Shown in pieces: positions 35,690-44,051 of a stretch of DNA of 50,422 bases. Source of the DNA: Parageobacillus thermantarcticus (lineage in GTDB: Bacteria > Bacillota > Bacilli > Bacillales > Anoxybacillaceae); NCBI RefSeq assembly GCF_900111865.1, contig NZ_FOJS01000023.1, positions 1-50,422 of the forward strand, in the 5' to 3' direction. Both the position numbers and the translations under genes were made by a program. A model generated the notes under the pieces. It was not told the DNA's origin, did no database searches, and saw only the letters and a list, made by a program, of their open reading frames with translations. Each line of letters begins with the position of its first letter. The stretch's first letter is position 1.

Positions 35690-36565
35690 GTGTATCTTGG
35701 GGCGATTGAAGCAGGTGGTACGAAATTTGTATGCGCTGTTGGGGATCGCGATGGAAAAATAAAAGAGAGAGTGACGTTCCCAACGACAGAACCGGAAGAA
35801 ACGATGCGCCATGTCGTCGATTTTTTTAGGCAGTATGAATTAGAAGCGATTGGCATCGGTTCGTTCGGTCCGATTGATTTGCGTCCTGACAGCGCGACGT
35901 ATGGCTATATTACGAGCACGCCGAAACAAAAATGGGCGAATTTTAACTTTGTCGGCGAAATGAAACGGCATTTTCGTGTGCCGATTGGCTTTGACACGGA
36001 TGTGAATGCGGCTGCGCTCGGCGAACGGCGCTGGGGTGCCGCGAAAGGGTTGAAAAGCTGCATTTATATTACGGTCGGGACGGGAATCGGCGTCGGGGCA
36101 ATCGTTGAAGGAAAATTGTTGCATGGCCTCATGCATCCGGAAATGGGGCATATTCTTATCCGCCGTCATCCGGAAGATACGTTTGCCGGTGTCTGCCCAT
36201 ATCATGGAGATTGTTTGGAAGGGATGGCATCCGGTCCAGCGATTGAAAAACGCTGGGGGAAAAAGGGGGCGGATCTGGCTGATCGCGCGGAAGTGTGGGA
36301 GTTGGAAGCATTTTATTTGGCGCAGGCAATTGCTAATTATATCTTTATTTTATCGCCGGAAAAAGTTATTATCGGCGGTGGCGTCATGAAGCAAGAACAG
36401 CTGTTGCCAAGCATCCGCCGCAACGTTCAGAAGCTGTTGAACGGGTACATTCAGCACGAAGCGATGTTGCGCGATATTGACCGATATATTGTGCTTCCGG
36501 GCCTTGGCGATAATGCAGGCGTTTGCGGAGCGCTTGCCCTCGCTGAACAGGCGCTAGTGCAATGA
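35690..36565 (+). CDS. ROK-family fructokinase
   Basis: A 291-residue sugar kinase. The N-terminal ATP-binding motif is GAIEAGGTKFVCAVG, the catalytic region is VPIGFDTDVNAAALGE, and the zinc site is HPEMGHI followed by CPYHGDCLEG (residues ~145-185). The YITVGTGIGVG and IIGGGVM motifs are also typical. It resembles the fructokinases ScrK/GmuE/YdhR; exact sugar specificity cannot be read. It starts with GTG after GCGGGGAGAAATTC. An extended -10 box (TGATACAAT, 35642-35650) lies just upstream. It is a single-gene unit ended by a terminator. Confidence 0.9.
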   Translation: MYLGAIEAGGTKFVCAVGDRDGKIKERVTFPTTEPEETMRHVVDFFRQYELEAIGIGSFGPIDLRPDSATYGYITSTPKQKWANFNFVGEMKRHFRVPIGFDTDVNAAALGERRWGAAKGLKSCIYITVGTGIGVGAIVEGKLLHGLMHPEMGHILIRRHPEDTFAGVCPYHGDCLEGMASGPAIEKRWGKKGADLADRAEVWELEAFYLAQAIANYIFILSPEKVIIGGGVMKQEQLLPSIRRNVQKLLNGYIQHEAMLRDIDRYIVLPGLGDNAGVCGALALAEQALVQ

Positions 36566-36570
36566 TTTAC

Positions 36571-36602
36571 GGCCGCTTGTCTATCACAGGCGGTCTTTTT
36601 TA
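36571..36602 (+). terminator. Terminator after the ROK kinase gene
   Basis: GCCGCTTG pairs with CAGGCGGT (two G-T pairs) around a short loop and leads into six T. Confidence 0.82.
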
Positions 36603-36643
36603 TAAAAGAAAAAAGTAGGGCAATAGCCGCCTACCTCTTTTCA

Positions 36644-36895
36644 TTAATGATGGTATAAATGTCTTTCCAGTGCTTCCGCTTCATCGCAGTCAGTTAGTAT
36701 GCTTAAAGCCCAATGGTATGGGGAGTCATGGAATCCTGATGGATCTTGCATTAACGATTTCTTTACGTCTGATTGTTCGACTAAATGGATGGCTTCCGTT
36801 TCACTTTTTCCAAATTCCACAATTAATTCGCGAATGATATGCTGAATCATCACATCAATCTCTTTTTGAAGTTTTGCGCTATTGGCTATAGGCAT
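36644..36895 (-). CDS. Small acidic protein, candidate antitoxin of the DUF3990 gene
   Basis: An 83-residue protein predicted mostly helical: KLQKEIDVMIQHIIRELIVEFGKSETEAIHLVEQSDVKKSLMQDPSG, ending with HWALSILTDCDEAEALERHLYHH. It is not a family I can name. Its ATG lies inside the 3' end of the DUF3990 gene (10-base overlap) with a perfect GGAGGTGATC ribosome-binding site, so the two are translationally coupled. DUF3990 genes elsewhere are often paired with a small helical partner (DUF3791 type), which suggests an antitoxin or immunity role; this is inference. An alternative is an unrelated accessory gene. Confidence 0.7.
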   Translation of the reverse strand: MPIANSAKLQKEIDVMIQHIIRELIVEFGKSETEAIHLVEQSDVKKSLMQDPSGFHDSPYHWALSILTDCDEAEALERHLYHH

Positions 36896-37446
36896 GTGAT
36901 CACCTCCAGAATCGTTAGATATTGCACAGCTCTGTAAGTCAAGACTGCTAATTGATTTTTATTTTCATATGCGTGTATATCATGATAATCCGCGGATTGC
37001 AAGCCGCCGTCCGCTACCGGTCCGTAAATCCAATCATAGTCATATTGCGGAAAAGGGAAATTGCTCTGCCTCTTCGTCCATACAAACTGTTTCCAAGCGT
37101 CGTTATCATGGCTGAAAATTTTATGTCTCAATTTTACCCAATTTTCTGTATCGTTAATCGCAAACTTGAGGACAGTCGGTTTAAAGGTTTTTCTCATTCC
37201 AAGAAAATCGCGAATTGCAATCCCATGTAACTCAAGCATTGGCTGAATAGGAATAGGCCTTTCCGTTCTGTGTTTTGCCCATTCTTTGGCTTGGGGAAAA
37301 TTTGTCGTTAAATAAAAACCAGTTCCAAAATCTGCGCTGCCTTTGCGTCTAGGAAATATCCTTATACCGTGTTTGATAATGATATCGGCGTATAAACTGA
37401 TCGTGCCGTGGTATAAGGGTAAATTAGAGTCGTAAGCGATATACAC
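36886..37446 (-). CDS. DUF3990 protein, possible ADP-ribosyltransferase-like toxin
   Basis: A 186-residue protein. The N-terminal block LPLYHGTISLYADIIIKHGIRIFPRRKGSADFGTGFYLTTNFPQAKEWA is the DUF3990 signature: YHGT, then DFGxGFYLTT, then an AxxWA helix, which resembles the beta-strand layout of ADP-ribosyltransferase folds. I recall this family being placed in the ADP-ribosyl clan; catalytic activity here is not shown. The start is the GTG at 37446, which follows AAGGGG and lies about 18 bases after the transcription start expected from the TATAAT at 37471; the frame stays open to an ATG at 37524, but that lies upstream of the promoter. It overlaps the small gene that follows. Confidence 0.75.
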   Translation of the reverse strand: MYIAYDSNLPLYHGTISLYADIIIKHGIRIFPRRKGSADFGTGFYLTTNFPQAKEWAKHRTERPIPIQPMLELHGIAIRDFLGMRKTFKPTVLKFAINDTENWVKLRHKIFSHDNDAWKQFVWTKRQSNFPFPQYDYDWIYGPVADGGLQSADYHDIHAYENKNQLAVLTYRAVQYLTILEVITCL

Positions 37447-37470
37447 AACACAATAACCCCTTATTACAAA

Positions 37471-37479
37471 ATTATAACA
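37471..37479 (-). promoter_or_regulatory. Extended -10 promoter of the DUF3990 pair
   Basis: Minus strand TGTTATAAT, a TGn extension joined to a perfect TATAAT. The -35 (TTCTCG at 18-base spacing) is poor. Its position supports the short GTG-started form of the DUF3990 protein. Confidence 0.5.
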
Positions 37480-37581
37480 TGGAATTATCGGGATCGAGAA
37501 ATGTTTTTTGCTTTCGCCAAGCATGCTTGGCCCGATGATTTACTCAACGTTTGTGTACAACAGGAAATCTTTTTTATTTTT

Positions 37582-37595
37582 TGACTAATTGGTCA
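37582..37595 (+). promoter_or_regulatory. TetR-type operator, upstream copy
   Basis: TGACTAATTGGTCA is an imperfect palindrome and is nearly the reverse complement of the second copy at 37661-37674. Both have the TGACN6GTCA layout typical of TetR-family operators. Confidence 0.65.
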
Positions 37596-37626
37596 TCATT
37601 TGTATATAACTATGTTATAAAATAAG

Positions 37627-37655
37627 TTGATAAATATATACCGATGTTTTATAAT
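37627..37655 (+). promoter_or_regulatory. Sigma-A promoter of the tetR-efflux operon
   Basis: TTGATA (37627-37632), 17 bases, TATAAT (37650-37655). The start of transcription would fall at about 37662, inside the second operator. Confidence 0.82.
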
Positions 37656-37660
37656 GTCTT

Positions 37661-37674
37661 TGACCATTTAGTCA
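37661..37674 (+). promoter_or_regulatory. TetR-type operator at the transcription start
   Basis: TGACCATTTAGTCA, matching the reverse complement of the upstream copy in 13 of 14 bases. It overlaps the expected +1, so a bound repressor would block initiation of its own operon. Confidence 0.7.
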
Positions 37675-37697
37675 TATTATCGTTAGGGGCGAGTCCA

Positions 37698-37841
37698 ATG
37701 AAAAAAGAAACAAATTACGAGCGAATTGTCCAATGGTTGCAACGGCGCGGCGTGCGCGCGGAAATTGCGAAACCGCGCATATCGTTGCCGTCGTATCGGC
37801 AATGCATTGAACCGGCTGTTTCGAAAAGCACTTCCTTATAG
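37698..37841 (+). CDS. Hypothetical small basic protein
   Basis: A 47-residue frame, MKKETNYERIVQWLQRRG then RAEIAKPRISLPSYRQC, strongly basic, with a moderate AGGGGCGAG ribosome-binding region eight bases before the ATG. It lies between the promoter/operator and the tetR gene, in the right direction, and would be the first gene of the operon. No family was recognised, and it could be a chance frame in a leader; a longer reading from 37644 starts before the transcription start and can be ruled out. Confidence 0.45.
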   Translation: MKKETNYERIVQWLQRRGVRAEIAKPRISLPSYRQCIEPAVSKSTSL

Positions 37842-37860
37842 TTAATAGGAGATGACGACA

Positions 37861-38793
37861 ATGACGGCAGACCGGAAAGTGCGCTTCATCGAGCTTGCGA
37901 TGAAGCTGTTTGCGGAAAAAGGATACTATTCGACATCGATTCAAGATATTGTCGATGCGTGGGGAATTTCGAAAGGGGCGTTTTATCATCATTTTTCGTC
38001 AAAAGAAGACTTAATGCTTGCCATCATTCAGCACCATTTTGAAAAAATGATGGAGAGCATCACCGCCATTTCGCAGAATAGCGGTTCGGAAAAAGAGCGA
38101 TTTATTCAGCAAATCGCCGCGCATTTTGCGAATATGCACGCGCATAAAGAATTTTTGCAAATGATGATGACGGAACAAATGCCAAAAATTAGCACTGATA
38201 TTCATCATTATTTGTTGAAGCAGCAAGCTCGCATTTTTTCTTGGTATTGCGAGCGCCTCATCGAAGTATACGGAACAGAGGTAGAGCCGTATGTGTTTGA
38301 TGTGGCGGCGATGCTAAGCGGCATGATTCGGCAATATATGTTTCATTTTTTTTGGCGGCCGAGCAAGCTTCATGCCGAAGAGTTGGCGCGTTTTCTCGTA
38401 CGGCGCCTTGACGCGATCGTTGCGAGCTTTTCCCATGGCGAGGCGCCGATTTTAAACAAAGATATGTTAAAGCCGTTGATCGAAATGGAAGAAAAAGAGC
38501 GGCGCATATTGCAGGAAAAGATTAGTGACCATATTTCCCAGATGCAAAAAAAGATTTTATCGCTTTCGCTTGATCAAAAAATACAGCACGAACTTCATGC
38601 CGCCCTCGATACGCTGGAAGCGGAGTTAGTGAACAAAGAGTCGGCACCGCGAGAATACGTCGTGCAAGGGATTTTATTATATATCGAAAGCCAGCATATT
38701 CCGACGTTAATAGACGATTTAGCGGCATTAGCGGAGACTGTGCGGAAATATATGACAACGAATAGATGGGAGAGACGAAAGTGGAAAAAGTAA
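37861..38793 (+). CDS. TetR-family transcriptional regulator
   Basis: A 310-residue regulator. The N-terminal helix-turn-helix (residues ~5-52) is ELAMKLFAEKGYYSTSIQDIVDAWGISKGAFYHHFSSKEDLM, a textbook TetR pattern. The C-terminal ligand domain is unusually long: after ~195 residues a helical extension rich in Glu, Lys and Gln (MEEKERRILQEKISDHISQMQKKIL) is probably a coiled coil. The ATG at 37861 is preferred over the one at 37852 because AGGAG ends one base before the latter. It lies directly before the efflux gene, whose ribosome-binding site overlaps its stop, and should repress the operon through the twin operators upstream. Confidence 0.9.
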   Translation: MTADRKVRFIELAMKLFAEKGYYSTSIQDIVDAWGISKGAFYHHFSSKEDLMLAIIQHHFEKMMESITAISQNSGSEKERFIQQIAAHFANMHAHKEFLQMMMTEQMPKISTDIHHYLLKQQARIFSWYCERLIEVYGTEVEPYVFDVAAMLSGMIRQYMFHFFWRPSKLHAEELARFLVRRLDAIVASFSHGEAPILNKDMLKPLIEMEEKERRILQEKISDHISQMQKKILSLSLDQKIQHELHAALDTLEAELVNKESAPREYVVQGILLYIESQHIPTLIDDLAALAETVRKYMTTNRWERRKWKK

Positions 38794-38804
38794 AGGAGTT
38801 AGAA

Positions 38805-40409
38805 ATGCAACCAGGCACCATTCGACATCGAAAAATATTAATTATTGGCTTAATGATTGCCATGCTTTTTGGAGCGTTGGACGGAACGATCGTTGGAACG
38901 GCGATGCCGCGCATCGTTGGGGAGCTGCGCGGGTTGAGTTTGATGACATGGCTGACGACCGCTTATATGCTCACTTCAACGACGGTAGTGCCGATTGCCG
39001 GGAAGCTTGCGGATTTGTTAGGAAGGCGAGTCGTTTATGTGGCGGGGCTCGTCATTTTTATGGTTGGTTCCGCTCTTTGCGGCATGGCCGATAATATGAC
39101 AGGGCTCATCATTTACCGCGGGATGCAAGGGATCGGCGGCGGGATCATGATGCCGATGGCAATGATTGTCATCGGAGACGTGTTTACCGGCAAAGAGCGC
39201 GCGAAATGGCAAGGAATTTTTGGTGCGTTATACGGTCTTGCCTCTGTATTAGGCCCGCAAATCGGCGGCTTTATCGTCGATCATTTGAATTGGCGTTGGG
39301 TATTTTACATTAACCTTCCTGTCGGGATTTTGGCAATGATTTTTATTGCGATGGGATTGAGCAAATATAAAGCCGAAGGACCGGTGAAGTTTGATCTTGC
39401 CGGCATGTTTACGATGACTGTCGGCGTTGTCAGCTTGCTTTTAGCGTTAACGTTTGGCGGGGATAAGTACGAATGGACGTCATGGCAAATCATCTCCTTG
39501 TTTGCGGTGGCGCTTGTTTTTTTAACGCTGTTTGTATTTGTAGAGATGAAAGCGGAAGAACCGATTTTGCCAATGCATTTATTTAAGCATCGCACTTTTA
39601 CCGTGCTAAATGGAATTGGCTTTTTAATGAGCGTCGGCATGTTTGGTGCGATTATGTTTGTTCCGTTTTTTATGCAAGGAGTTGTCGGGGTAAGCGCGAC
39701 CCAGTCCGGCACGATTATGACGCCGATGATGATTACGATGATTATCGGAAGCGTCATTGGCGGCCGCATCGTTTATAAAATTGGCGTAAAATCACAGATA
39801 TTCATTGGTATGATCGTTATGGCGGCAGGGTTTGGTTTATTAAGCACGATGGATGTGGATACGTCCAAATTCACCGCCACGTTGTACATGATTGTCCTAG
39901 GGCTTGGAATCGGATTAGTGATGCCAATTTTAACGCTCGCTTTGCAAGAGAGTTTTCCAAAGTCTGAACTTGGCGTCGTCACTTCTTCGAGCCAGTTTTT
40001 CCGTTCGATCGGCGGGACGTTCGGGATGACGATTTTAGGAGCGGTGATGAACCATCGGTCAAGCCAGCTGCTTGACGATCGCCTTATGCCGATGCTTCAG
40101 TCGCTTCCGGCACAAGCAAAAGGAATGGTCGACAAGTTTTCACATATGATTCATGATGATCCGCAAGGGCTTTATTCGCTTTTGCTTAGCCCAGAAGCGC
40201 TCGCGAAAATTCCGCCGCAAATGCGGGAGGCATTTGTGCCGATTTTAAAACAGTCGCTCGTCGATTCGCTTCATTCCGTATTCCTGTTTGGGCTTATTTT
40301 TGTCATCGGTGGAACGTTGCTCGTATTTGGGCTGAAGAAAATTAAGCTGTCTGACAAACAACAGCCATTGCAAGAAATGGACAAAAGCGAAGAACTGCCG
40401 CAGAGCTAA
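38805..40409 (+). CDS. DHA2-family MFS multidrug efflux transporter (14 TM)
   Basis: A 534-residue drug:H+ antiporter. Motif A is GKLADLLGRRVVYVAG (near residue 65), motif D-type LDGTIVGTAMPRI lies in the first TM segment (DHA2/14-TM hallmark), and motif C is GLASVLGPQIGGFIVDHLNWRWVFYINLP. About fourteen hydrophobic segments can be traced. The ATG at 38805 is chosen because AAAGGAG precedes it by six bases; earlier in-frame starts at 38766 (ATG) and 38781 (GTG) have poorer sites and would overlap tetR. Substrates are unknown; nearest in style are the Bmr3/Mdr and LfrA-like pumps. Confidence 0.92.
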   Translation: MQPGTIRHRKILIIGLMIAMLFGALDGTIVGTAMPRIVGELRGLSLMTWLTTAYMLTSTTVVPIAGKLADLLGRRVVYVAGLVIFMVGSALCGMADNMTGLIIYRGMQGIGGGIMMPMAMIVIGDVFTGKERAKWQGIFGALYGLASVLGPQIGGFIVDHLNWRWVFYINLPVGILAMIFIAMGLSKYKAEGPVKFDLAGMFTMTVGVVSLLLALTFGGDKYEWTSWQIISLFAVALVFLTLFVFVEMKAEEPILPMHLFKHRTFTVLNGIGFLMSVGMFGAIMFVPFFMQGVVGVSATQSGTIMTPMMITMIIGSVIGGRIVYKIGVKSQIFIGMIVMAAGFGLLSTMDVDTSKFTATLYMIVLGLGIGLVMPILTLALQESFPKSELGVVTSSSQFFRSIGGTFGMTILGAVMNHRSSQLLDDRLMPMLQSLPAQAKGMVDKFSHMIHDDPQGLYSLLLSPEALAKIPPQMREAFVPILKQSLVDSLHSVFLFGLIFVIGGTLLVFGLKKIKLSDKQQPLQEMDKSEELPQS

Positions 40410-40427
40410 GACTCCGCGGCTTTTTTT
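40397..40427 (+). terminator. Terminator of the tetR-efflux operon
   Basis: GCCGCAGAG (40397-40405) / CTCCGCGGC (40412-40420) with one mismatch, then seven T. The stem covers the last codons of the efflux gene. Confidence 0.85.
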
Positions 40428-40429
40428 AT

Positions 40430-40507
40430 AAGTGAGGCTGTCAGCGGATTTTCGAAAAGCTGAAAGGAAGGAAACGCCGCTTTTGCGATTGGCTGGCTCA
40501 CTTTTTT
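40430..40507. repeat. Long-range hairpin between convergent genes
   Basis: AAGTGAG followed by GCTGTCAGC pairs imperfectly with GCTGGCTCACTT, which runs into seven T. It may be a back-up terminator for the plus strand. Confidence 0.4.
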
Positions 40508-40542
40508 TGCATATTTCCTTTCAATGTAACGGAAACAGTCAG

Positions 40543-40878
40543 CTAATCAAATACTTTCGAACGGGTGAGAAAGCGGACGCCTTCCGGGCCTTCTAAGGAA
40601 AACATGCCGCCGCGTCCGGGGACGACGTCGATAATTAGCTGCGTATGCTTCCAATATTCATATTGCGCTTTGGAAATGTAAAACGGGCAGCCGCCGATTT
40701 CGCCAAGCAGCACGTCGGAATCGCCGATGATTAGATCGCCTTGCGGGTAGCACATCGGTGAGCTGCCATCGCAGCACCCGCCCGATTGATGAAACATGAG
40801 CGGCCCGTATTTTACCTTTAGCTTTTCAATCAGTTCCAAAGCGGCTTCTGTCGCGATCACTTTCGGCTGATCACTCAT
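40543..40878 (-). CDS. DUF779 protein, aldehyde-dehydrogenase partner
   Basis: A 111-residue protein with the DUF779 pattern: KYGPLMFHQSGGCCDGSSPMCYP (Cys pair near residue 35), DVLLGEIGGCPFYISKAQYEYWKHTQLIIDVVPGRGGMFSLEGPEGVRFLTRS. The conserved cysteines suggest metal or redox chemistry, but the function is not established. DUF779 genes regularly sit next to class AldA/ExaC aldehyde dehydrogenases, as here, 63 bases downstream of one, and the two are probably cotranscribed. Confidence 0.9.
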   Translation of the reverse strand: MSDQPKVIATEAALELIEKLKVKYGPLMFHQSGGCCDGSSPMCYPQGDLIIGDSDVLLGEIGGCPFYISKAQYEYWKHTQLIIDVVPGRGGMFSLEGPEGVRFLTRSKVFD

Positions 40879-40941
40879 CGTAAATCCCTCCTAAAAATGG
40901 ATGGGCAGGAAAGGCAGCGTGAAACACACGCTGCCTGAAAA

Positions 40942-42462
40942 TTAGAAGAGCCCGAGTTTTTTCGGAGAATAGCTGACGAGCAAGTTTTTCGTCTGTTGAT
41001 AATGCTCAAGCATCATTTTATGCGTTTCACGGCCGAATCCGGATAACTTATAGCCTCCGAATGCCGCGTGCGCAGGGTACATGTGGTAGCAGTTCGTCCA
41101 GACGCGTCCCGCCTGAATGCCGCGCCCGACGCGATAAGCGGTATTAATGTCGCGCGTCCAGACGCCAGCGCCTAAGCCGTACAATGTTTCGTTGGCGATC
41201 TCCAACGCTTCGTCGATGTCTTTAAAGGTCGTGACGGAGACGACCGGACCGAAAATTTCTTCTTGGAAAATCCGCATTTTATTATGGCCTTTAAAGACGG
41301 TCGGTTTTACGTAATATCCGTCTTTTAAGTCTCCTTCCAGAATATTCCGTTCTCCGCCGATGAGCAATTCGGCCCCTTCTTGCTTGCCGATGTCAATGTA
41401 CGATAATATTTTTTCCAATTGTTCCGAAGATGCTTGAGCGCCGATCATCGTTTCCGTGTCAAGCGGATTGCCTTGTTTGATTTGTTTCACGCGCTCTAGC
41501 GCACGCTCCATAAATTTTTCGTAAATCGATTCTTGAATGAGGGCGCGGGAAGGGCATGTGCATACTTCGCCTTGGTTTAACGCGAACAACGTAAAGCCTT
41601 CGAGCGCTTTATCAAAAAATTCGTCATCTTTTGCCGCTACGTCTTCGAAGAAAATATTTGGCGATTTTCCACCGAGTTCCAATGTTACTGGGATAATGTT
41701 TTGCGATGCGTATTGCATAATTAAACGCCCTGTTGTCGTTTCGCCGGTGAAGGCAATTTTAGCGATGCGGCTGCTTGAAGCGAGCGGTTTTCCGGCTTCC
41801 AAACCGAATCCGTTGACGATGTTGACGACACCTGGAGGGAGCAAATCTTCAATGAGTTCCATCAGCACGAGGATTGTAGTCGGCGTTTGTTCTGCAGGTT
41901 TTAGGACAACGCAGTTTCCCGCGGCCAATGCCGGAGCGAGCTTCCAAGCCGCCATTAAAAGCGGGAAGTTCCATGGGATGATTTGCCCGACAACCCCAAG
42001 CGGCTCTTTAAAGTGATAGGCGACTGTATCGTGGTCGATTTCCGCTAGCGTGCCTTCTTCGGCGCGGATGCAGCTGGCGAAATAGCGGAAATGATCGATG
42101 GCAAGCGGGATGTCTGCATTCAACGTTTCGCGAATCGGCTTGCCGTTTTCCCACGTTTCCGCGACGGCGAGCATTTCCAAATTTTCTTCCATGCGGTCGG
42201 CGATTTTGTTAAGGATTCGTGCGCGTTCAGCAGGGGAAGTGCGGCCCCACGCGTCTTTCGCGGCATGGGCGGCGTCTAACGCTAACTCGATGTCCGCTGC
42301 TTTGGAACGCGGCACTTCACAATAAGGTTTTCCAGTGACCGGAGAAATGTTTTCAAAATACTCGCCATCGACCGGCGGGACCCATTTGCCACCAATGAAA
42401 TTTTCATAACGTTTTTTGAAAGTGATGAGCGAACCAGGCTGTCCAGGTTGAGCGTAAATCAT
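40942..42462 (-). CDS. NAD-dependent aldehyde dehydrogenase (AldA/ExaC type)
   Basis: A 506-residue ALDH. Motifs in order: [31 protein letters not shown] (cofactor binding), [15 protein letters not shown], catalytic-base region [14 protein letters not shown] with Glu, the nucleophile Cys in [17 protein letters not shown] (near residue 300), and [13 protein letters not shown]. The C-x-C at the active site and the DUF779 partner are typical of acetaldehyde/chloroacetaldehyde dehydrogenases. The ATG follows GAGGGGGAATTTGG. Transcription should begin from the TTGACA/TAATTT promoter upstream, giving a leader with an 8-bp palindrome. Confidence 0.93.
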   Translation of the reverse strand: MIYAQPGQPGSLITFKKRYENFIGGKWVPPVDGEYFENISPVTGKPYCEVPRSKAADIELALDAAHAAKDAWGRTSPAERARILNKIADRMEENLEMLAVAETWENGKPIRETLNADIPLAIDHFRYFASCIRAEEGTLAEIDHDTVAYHFKEPLGVVGQIIPWNFPLLMAAWKLAPALAAGNCVVLKPAEQTPTTILVLMELIEDLLPPGVVNIVNGFGLEAGKPLASSSRIAKIAFTGETTTGRLIMQYASQNIIPVTLELGGKSPNIFFEDVAAKDDEFFDKALEGFTLFALNQGEVCTCPSRALIQESIYEKFMERALERVKQIKQGNPLDTETMIGAQASSEQLEKILSYIDIGKQEGAELLIGGERNILEGDLKDGYYVKPTVFKGHNKMRIFQEEIFGPVVSVTTFKDIDEALEIANETLYGLGAGVWTRDINTAYRVGRGIQAGRVWTNCYHMYPAHAAFGGYKLSGFGRETHKMMLEHYQQTKNLLVSYSPKKLGLF

Positions 42463-42487
42463 CCAAATTCCCCCTCTGCATTTTTGG

Positions 42488-42508
42488 ATACGCTTACAAA
42501 AAGCGTAT
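42488..42508 (-). promoter_or_regulatory. 8-bp palindrome in the aldehyde dehydrogenase leader
   Basis: ATACGCTT (42488-42495) / AAGCGTAT (42501-42508) with a 5-base spacer, between promoter and ribosome-binding site. It could be an operator or a short RNA hairpin. Confidence 0.55.
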
Positions 42509-42544
42509 ATGCATCAATGGAGTGAAAATTTCCTCCCAATCATT

Positions 42545-42573
42545 AAATTATCATTATATGGGAATTTTGTCAA
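42545..42573 (-). promoter_or_regulatory. Sigma-A promoter of the aldehyde dehydrogenase operon
   Basis: Minus strand TTGACA (42568-42573), 17 bases, TAATTT (42545-42550); a TATAAT also overlaps the end of the spacer. It lies after the 190-residue gene and points at the aldehyde dehydrogenase. Confidence 0.75.
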
Positions 42574-42621
42574 AGAAAATTTAGAATTATTTAAAAATAT
42601 ATAAAAATGAAAATTGCGAAT

Positions 42622-43194
42622 CTAGTAATGCAGTTCAAGCCCTTCTAGCAACCGGCTCGCATATACGCTGCTTAAATGATGGAACGCTTCGAGCACATCG
42701 CTTGGATCCGCGGCAAAAAATTGCTTCGCGGCGTTTTGGTTGTCTTCATGAATGAATTGAAAGAGAAAATCTGTTTTCATGCGATTGACGATTAAAAGCG
42801 CGCAATACGAACGTTCAAGCTGTTTTTTGCGTTCCGTTTCATCATGAATTTGTTCGAAATGCGCTTTATAGCGAGAAATCAGTTCGGATATATGTTCGCG
42901 AATTCGCGCTTGCGCTTCGTTCATCATTTCTTCGACCGCTGCGGAAGAAAGAAAGGATCGTTCTTGCAGCATCGTTCCGAACACTTGTTGTAAGGAATAC
43001 GACGATTCTGTCGCAAACGCCACGTTGGCGATTAATCCGTGCATATATTCTTCCTCATCCGCTGATTCGATTCGCAATTTCATAATCATTTCAAGCACGT
43101 CGGAGTGAATTTTTTCTTTCGTCCAATGTGCGGTTAATTCATGAAAAAGTGCGGACAATGCACGGGCAACTTCTTCTTTTGTCATTTTCATCAT
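42622..43194 (-). CDS. Hypothetical all-helical protein, 190 residues
   Basis: A 190-residue protein with no family I recognise. It is predicted almost entirely helical, with a charged N-terminal half and a segment near residues 95-130 (EEMMNEAQARIREHISELISRYKAHFEQIHDETERKKQLE) that looks like a coiled coil. No signal peptide or membrane segment is seen. The start ATG ATG follows AAAGGAACTGTCG. It shares its strand with the aldehyde dehydrogenase operon but is separated by that operon's own promoter. The shape is compatible with the ligand domain of a TetR-like regulator, but the DNA-binding part is missing, so I do not assign that role. Confidence 0.75.
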   Translation of the reverse strand: MMKMTKEEVARALSALFHELTAHWTKEKIHSDVLEMIMKLRIESADEEEYMHGLIANVAFATESSYSLQQVFGTMLQERSFLSSAAVEEMMNEAQARIREHISELISRYKAHFEQIHDETERKKQLERSYCALLIVNRMKTDFLFQFIHEDNQNAAKQFFAADPSDVLEAFHHLSSVYASRLLEGLELHY

Positions 43195-43338
43195 CGACAG
43201 TTCCTTTCTCGATCATTGTTGTAATTTAAGAATGCCACGTCCGTTGATGATCCGTCAACGCTCGTTTCTGTTTCCGAGTTGTCCAATCGCGTTTCTTTCA
43301 GTTAAGATGGAACTAAAGAAAAGGGAAGGAGAAAAGCG

Positions 43339-43794
43339 ATGAAGCCGCTGCGGTTGCGAGGCCACCATTTATTATGTGTCCATGGATTTCGCGGGATGGG
43401 ATACAGCCCGTCGTTTGTCGAAAAAATGCGGGAAGTAGTGGCGAAAATTCGCGATGAAGAGCAAGATTTTCCGATTCAAGTCGTTGCCGCGCTCGACGAT
43501 GCGTGCATGGCGTGTCCGCATTATGGGGAAACGGCGTGCCAAGCTGCCCCGGATTCGAACGACCATGTCCTCTCGATGGATCAAAAAGTGATCCGTCATT
43601 TAGGAATTGAAGAAGGCGGAGTTTATTTAAAATCGGAATTGGTACGGCGAACGGCGCAAAAGGTGCGCCCGGACGATTTAGACTACTTGTGTGCCAACTG
43701 TTCGTGGCTTCCGTACGGCGTATGTAAAGAAGGGATTGCGAATGTGCGAAACGGCAACGTCGCGCAAAAAGCGAAAGATGATAGCCGTCGTTGA
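43339..43794 (+). CDS. DUF1284 protein with cysteine clusters
   Basis: A 151-residue protein starting MKPLRLRGHHLLCVHGFRGMGYS, the DUF1284 signature. Cysteines occur at CVHGF, CMACPHYGETACQ and CANCSWLPYGVC, a pattern that suggests an iron-sulphur or zinc site. The function is unknown. The ATG follows AAGGGAAGGAGAAAAGCG. It is monocistronic, between the helical hypothetical gene (divergent) and aspartokinase. Confidence 0.88.
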   Translation: MKPLRLRGHHLLCVHGFRGMGYSPSFVEKMREVVAKIRDEEQDFPIQVVAALDDACMACPHYGETACQAAPDSNDHVLSMDQKVIRHLGIEEGGVYLKSELVRRTAQKVRPDDLDYLCANCSWLPYGVCKEGIANVRNGNVAQKAKDDSRR

Positions 43795-44051
43795 CGTTGG
43801 AAAGTTCGCGCAATTGGCGCCGTAGTGAGGTCAAGTCCTGAATTATTGTGTAAAGTTTTGCGCTCGGCCCAGCGAATGTAGGTTTTAGGAAAATCAAGCA
43901 TTTTTTGTTTTTCTTTTTTCATAAATTACCATATTTCATTCCGCAGCGATATCGTTGTCAGAATTCCGCAAAAATAATGGCGCCATCCATGAAAAAGTGT
44001 GGTATGATAAACAAATATAAGAGATTTTTCAGAGAGAAAGGGTTATGGAAC

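Noticed and set aside
43313-43922. Minus-strand frames opposite the DUF1284 gene
   Set aside because: They overlap a recognised gene, lack ribosome-binding sites and show low-quality composition.
43795-44051. Lysine riboswitch before aspartokinase
   Set aside because: None of the L-box conserved blocks could be found in the 257 bases.
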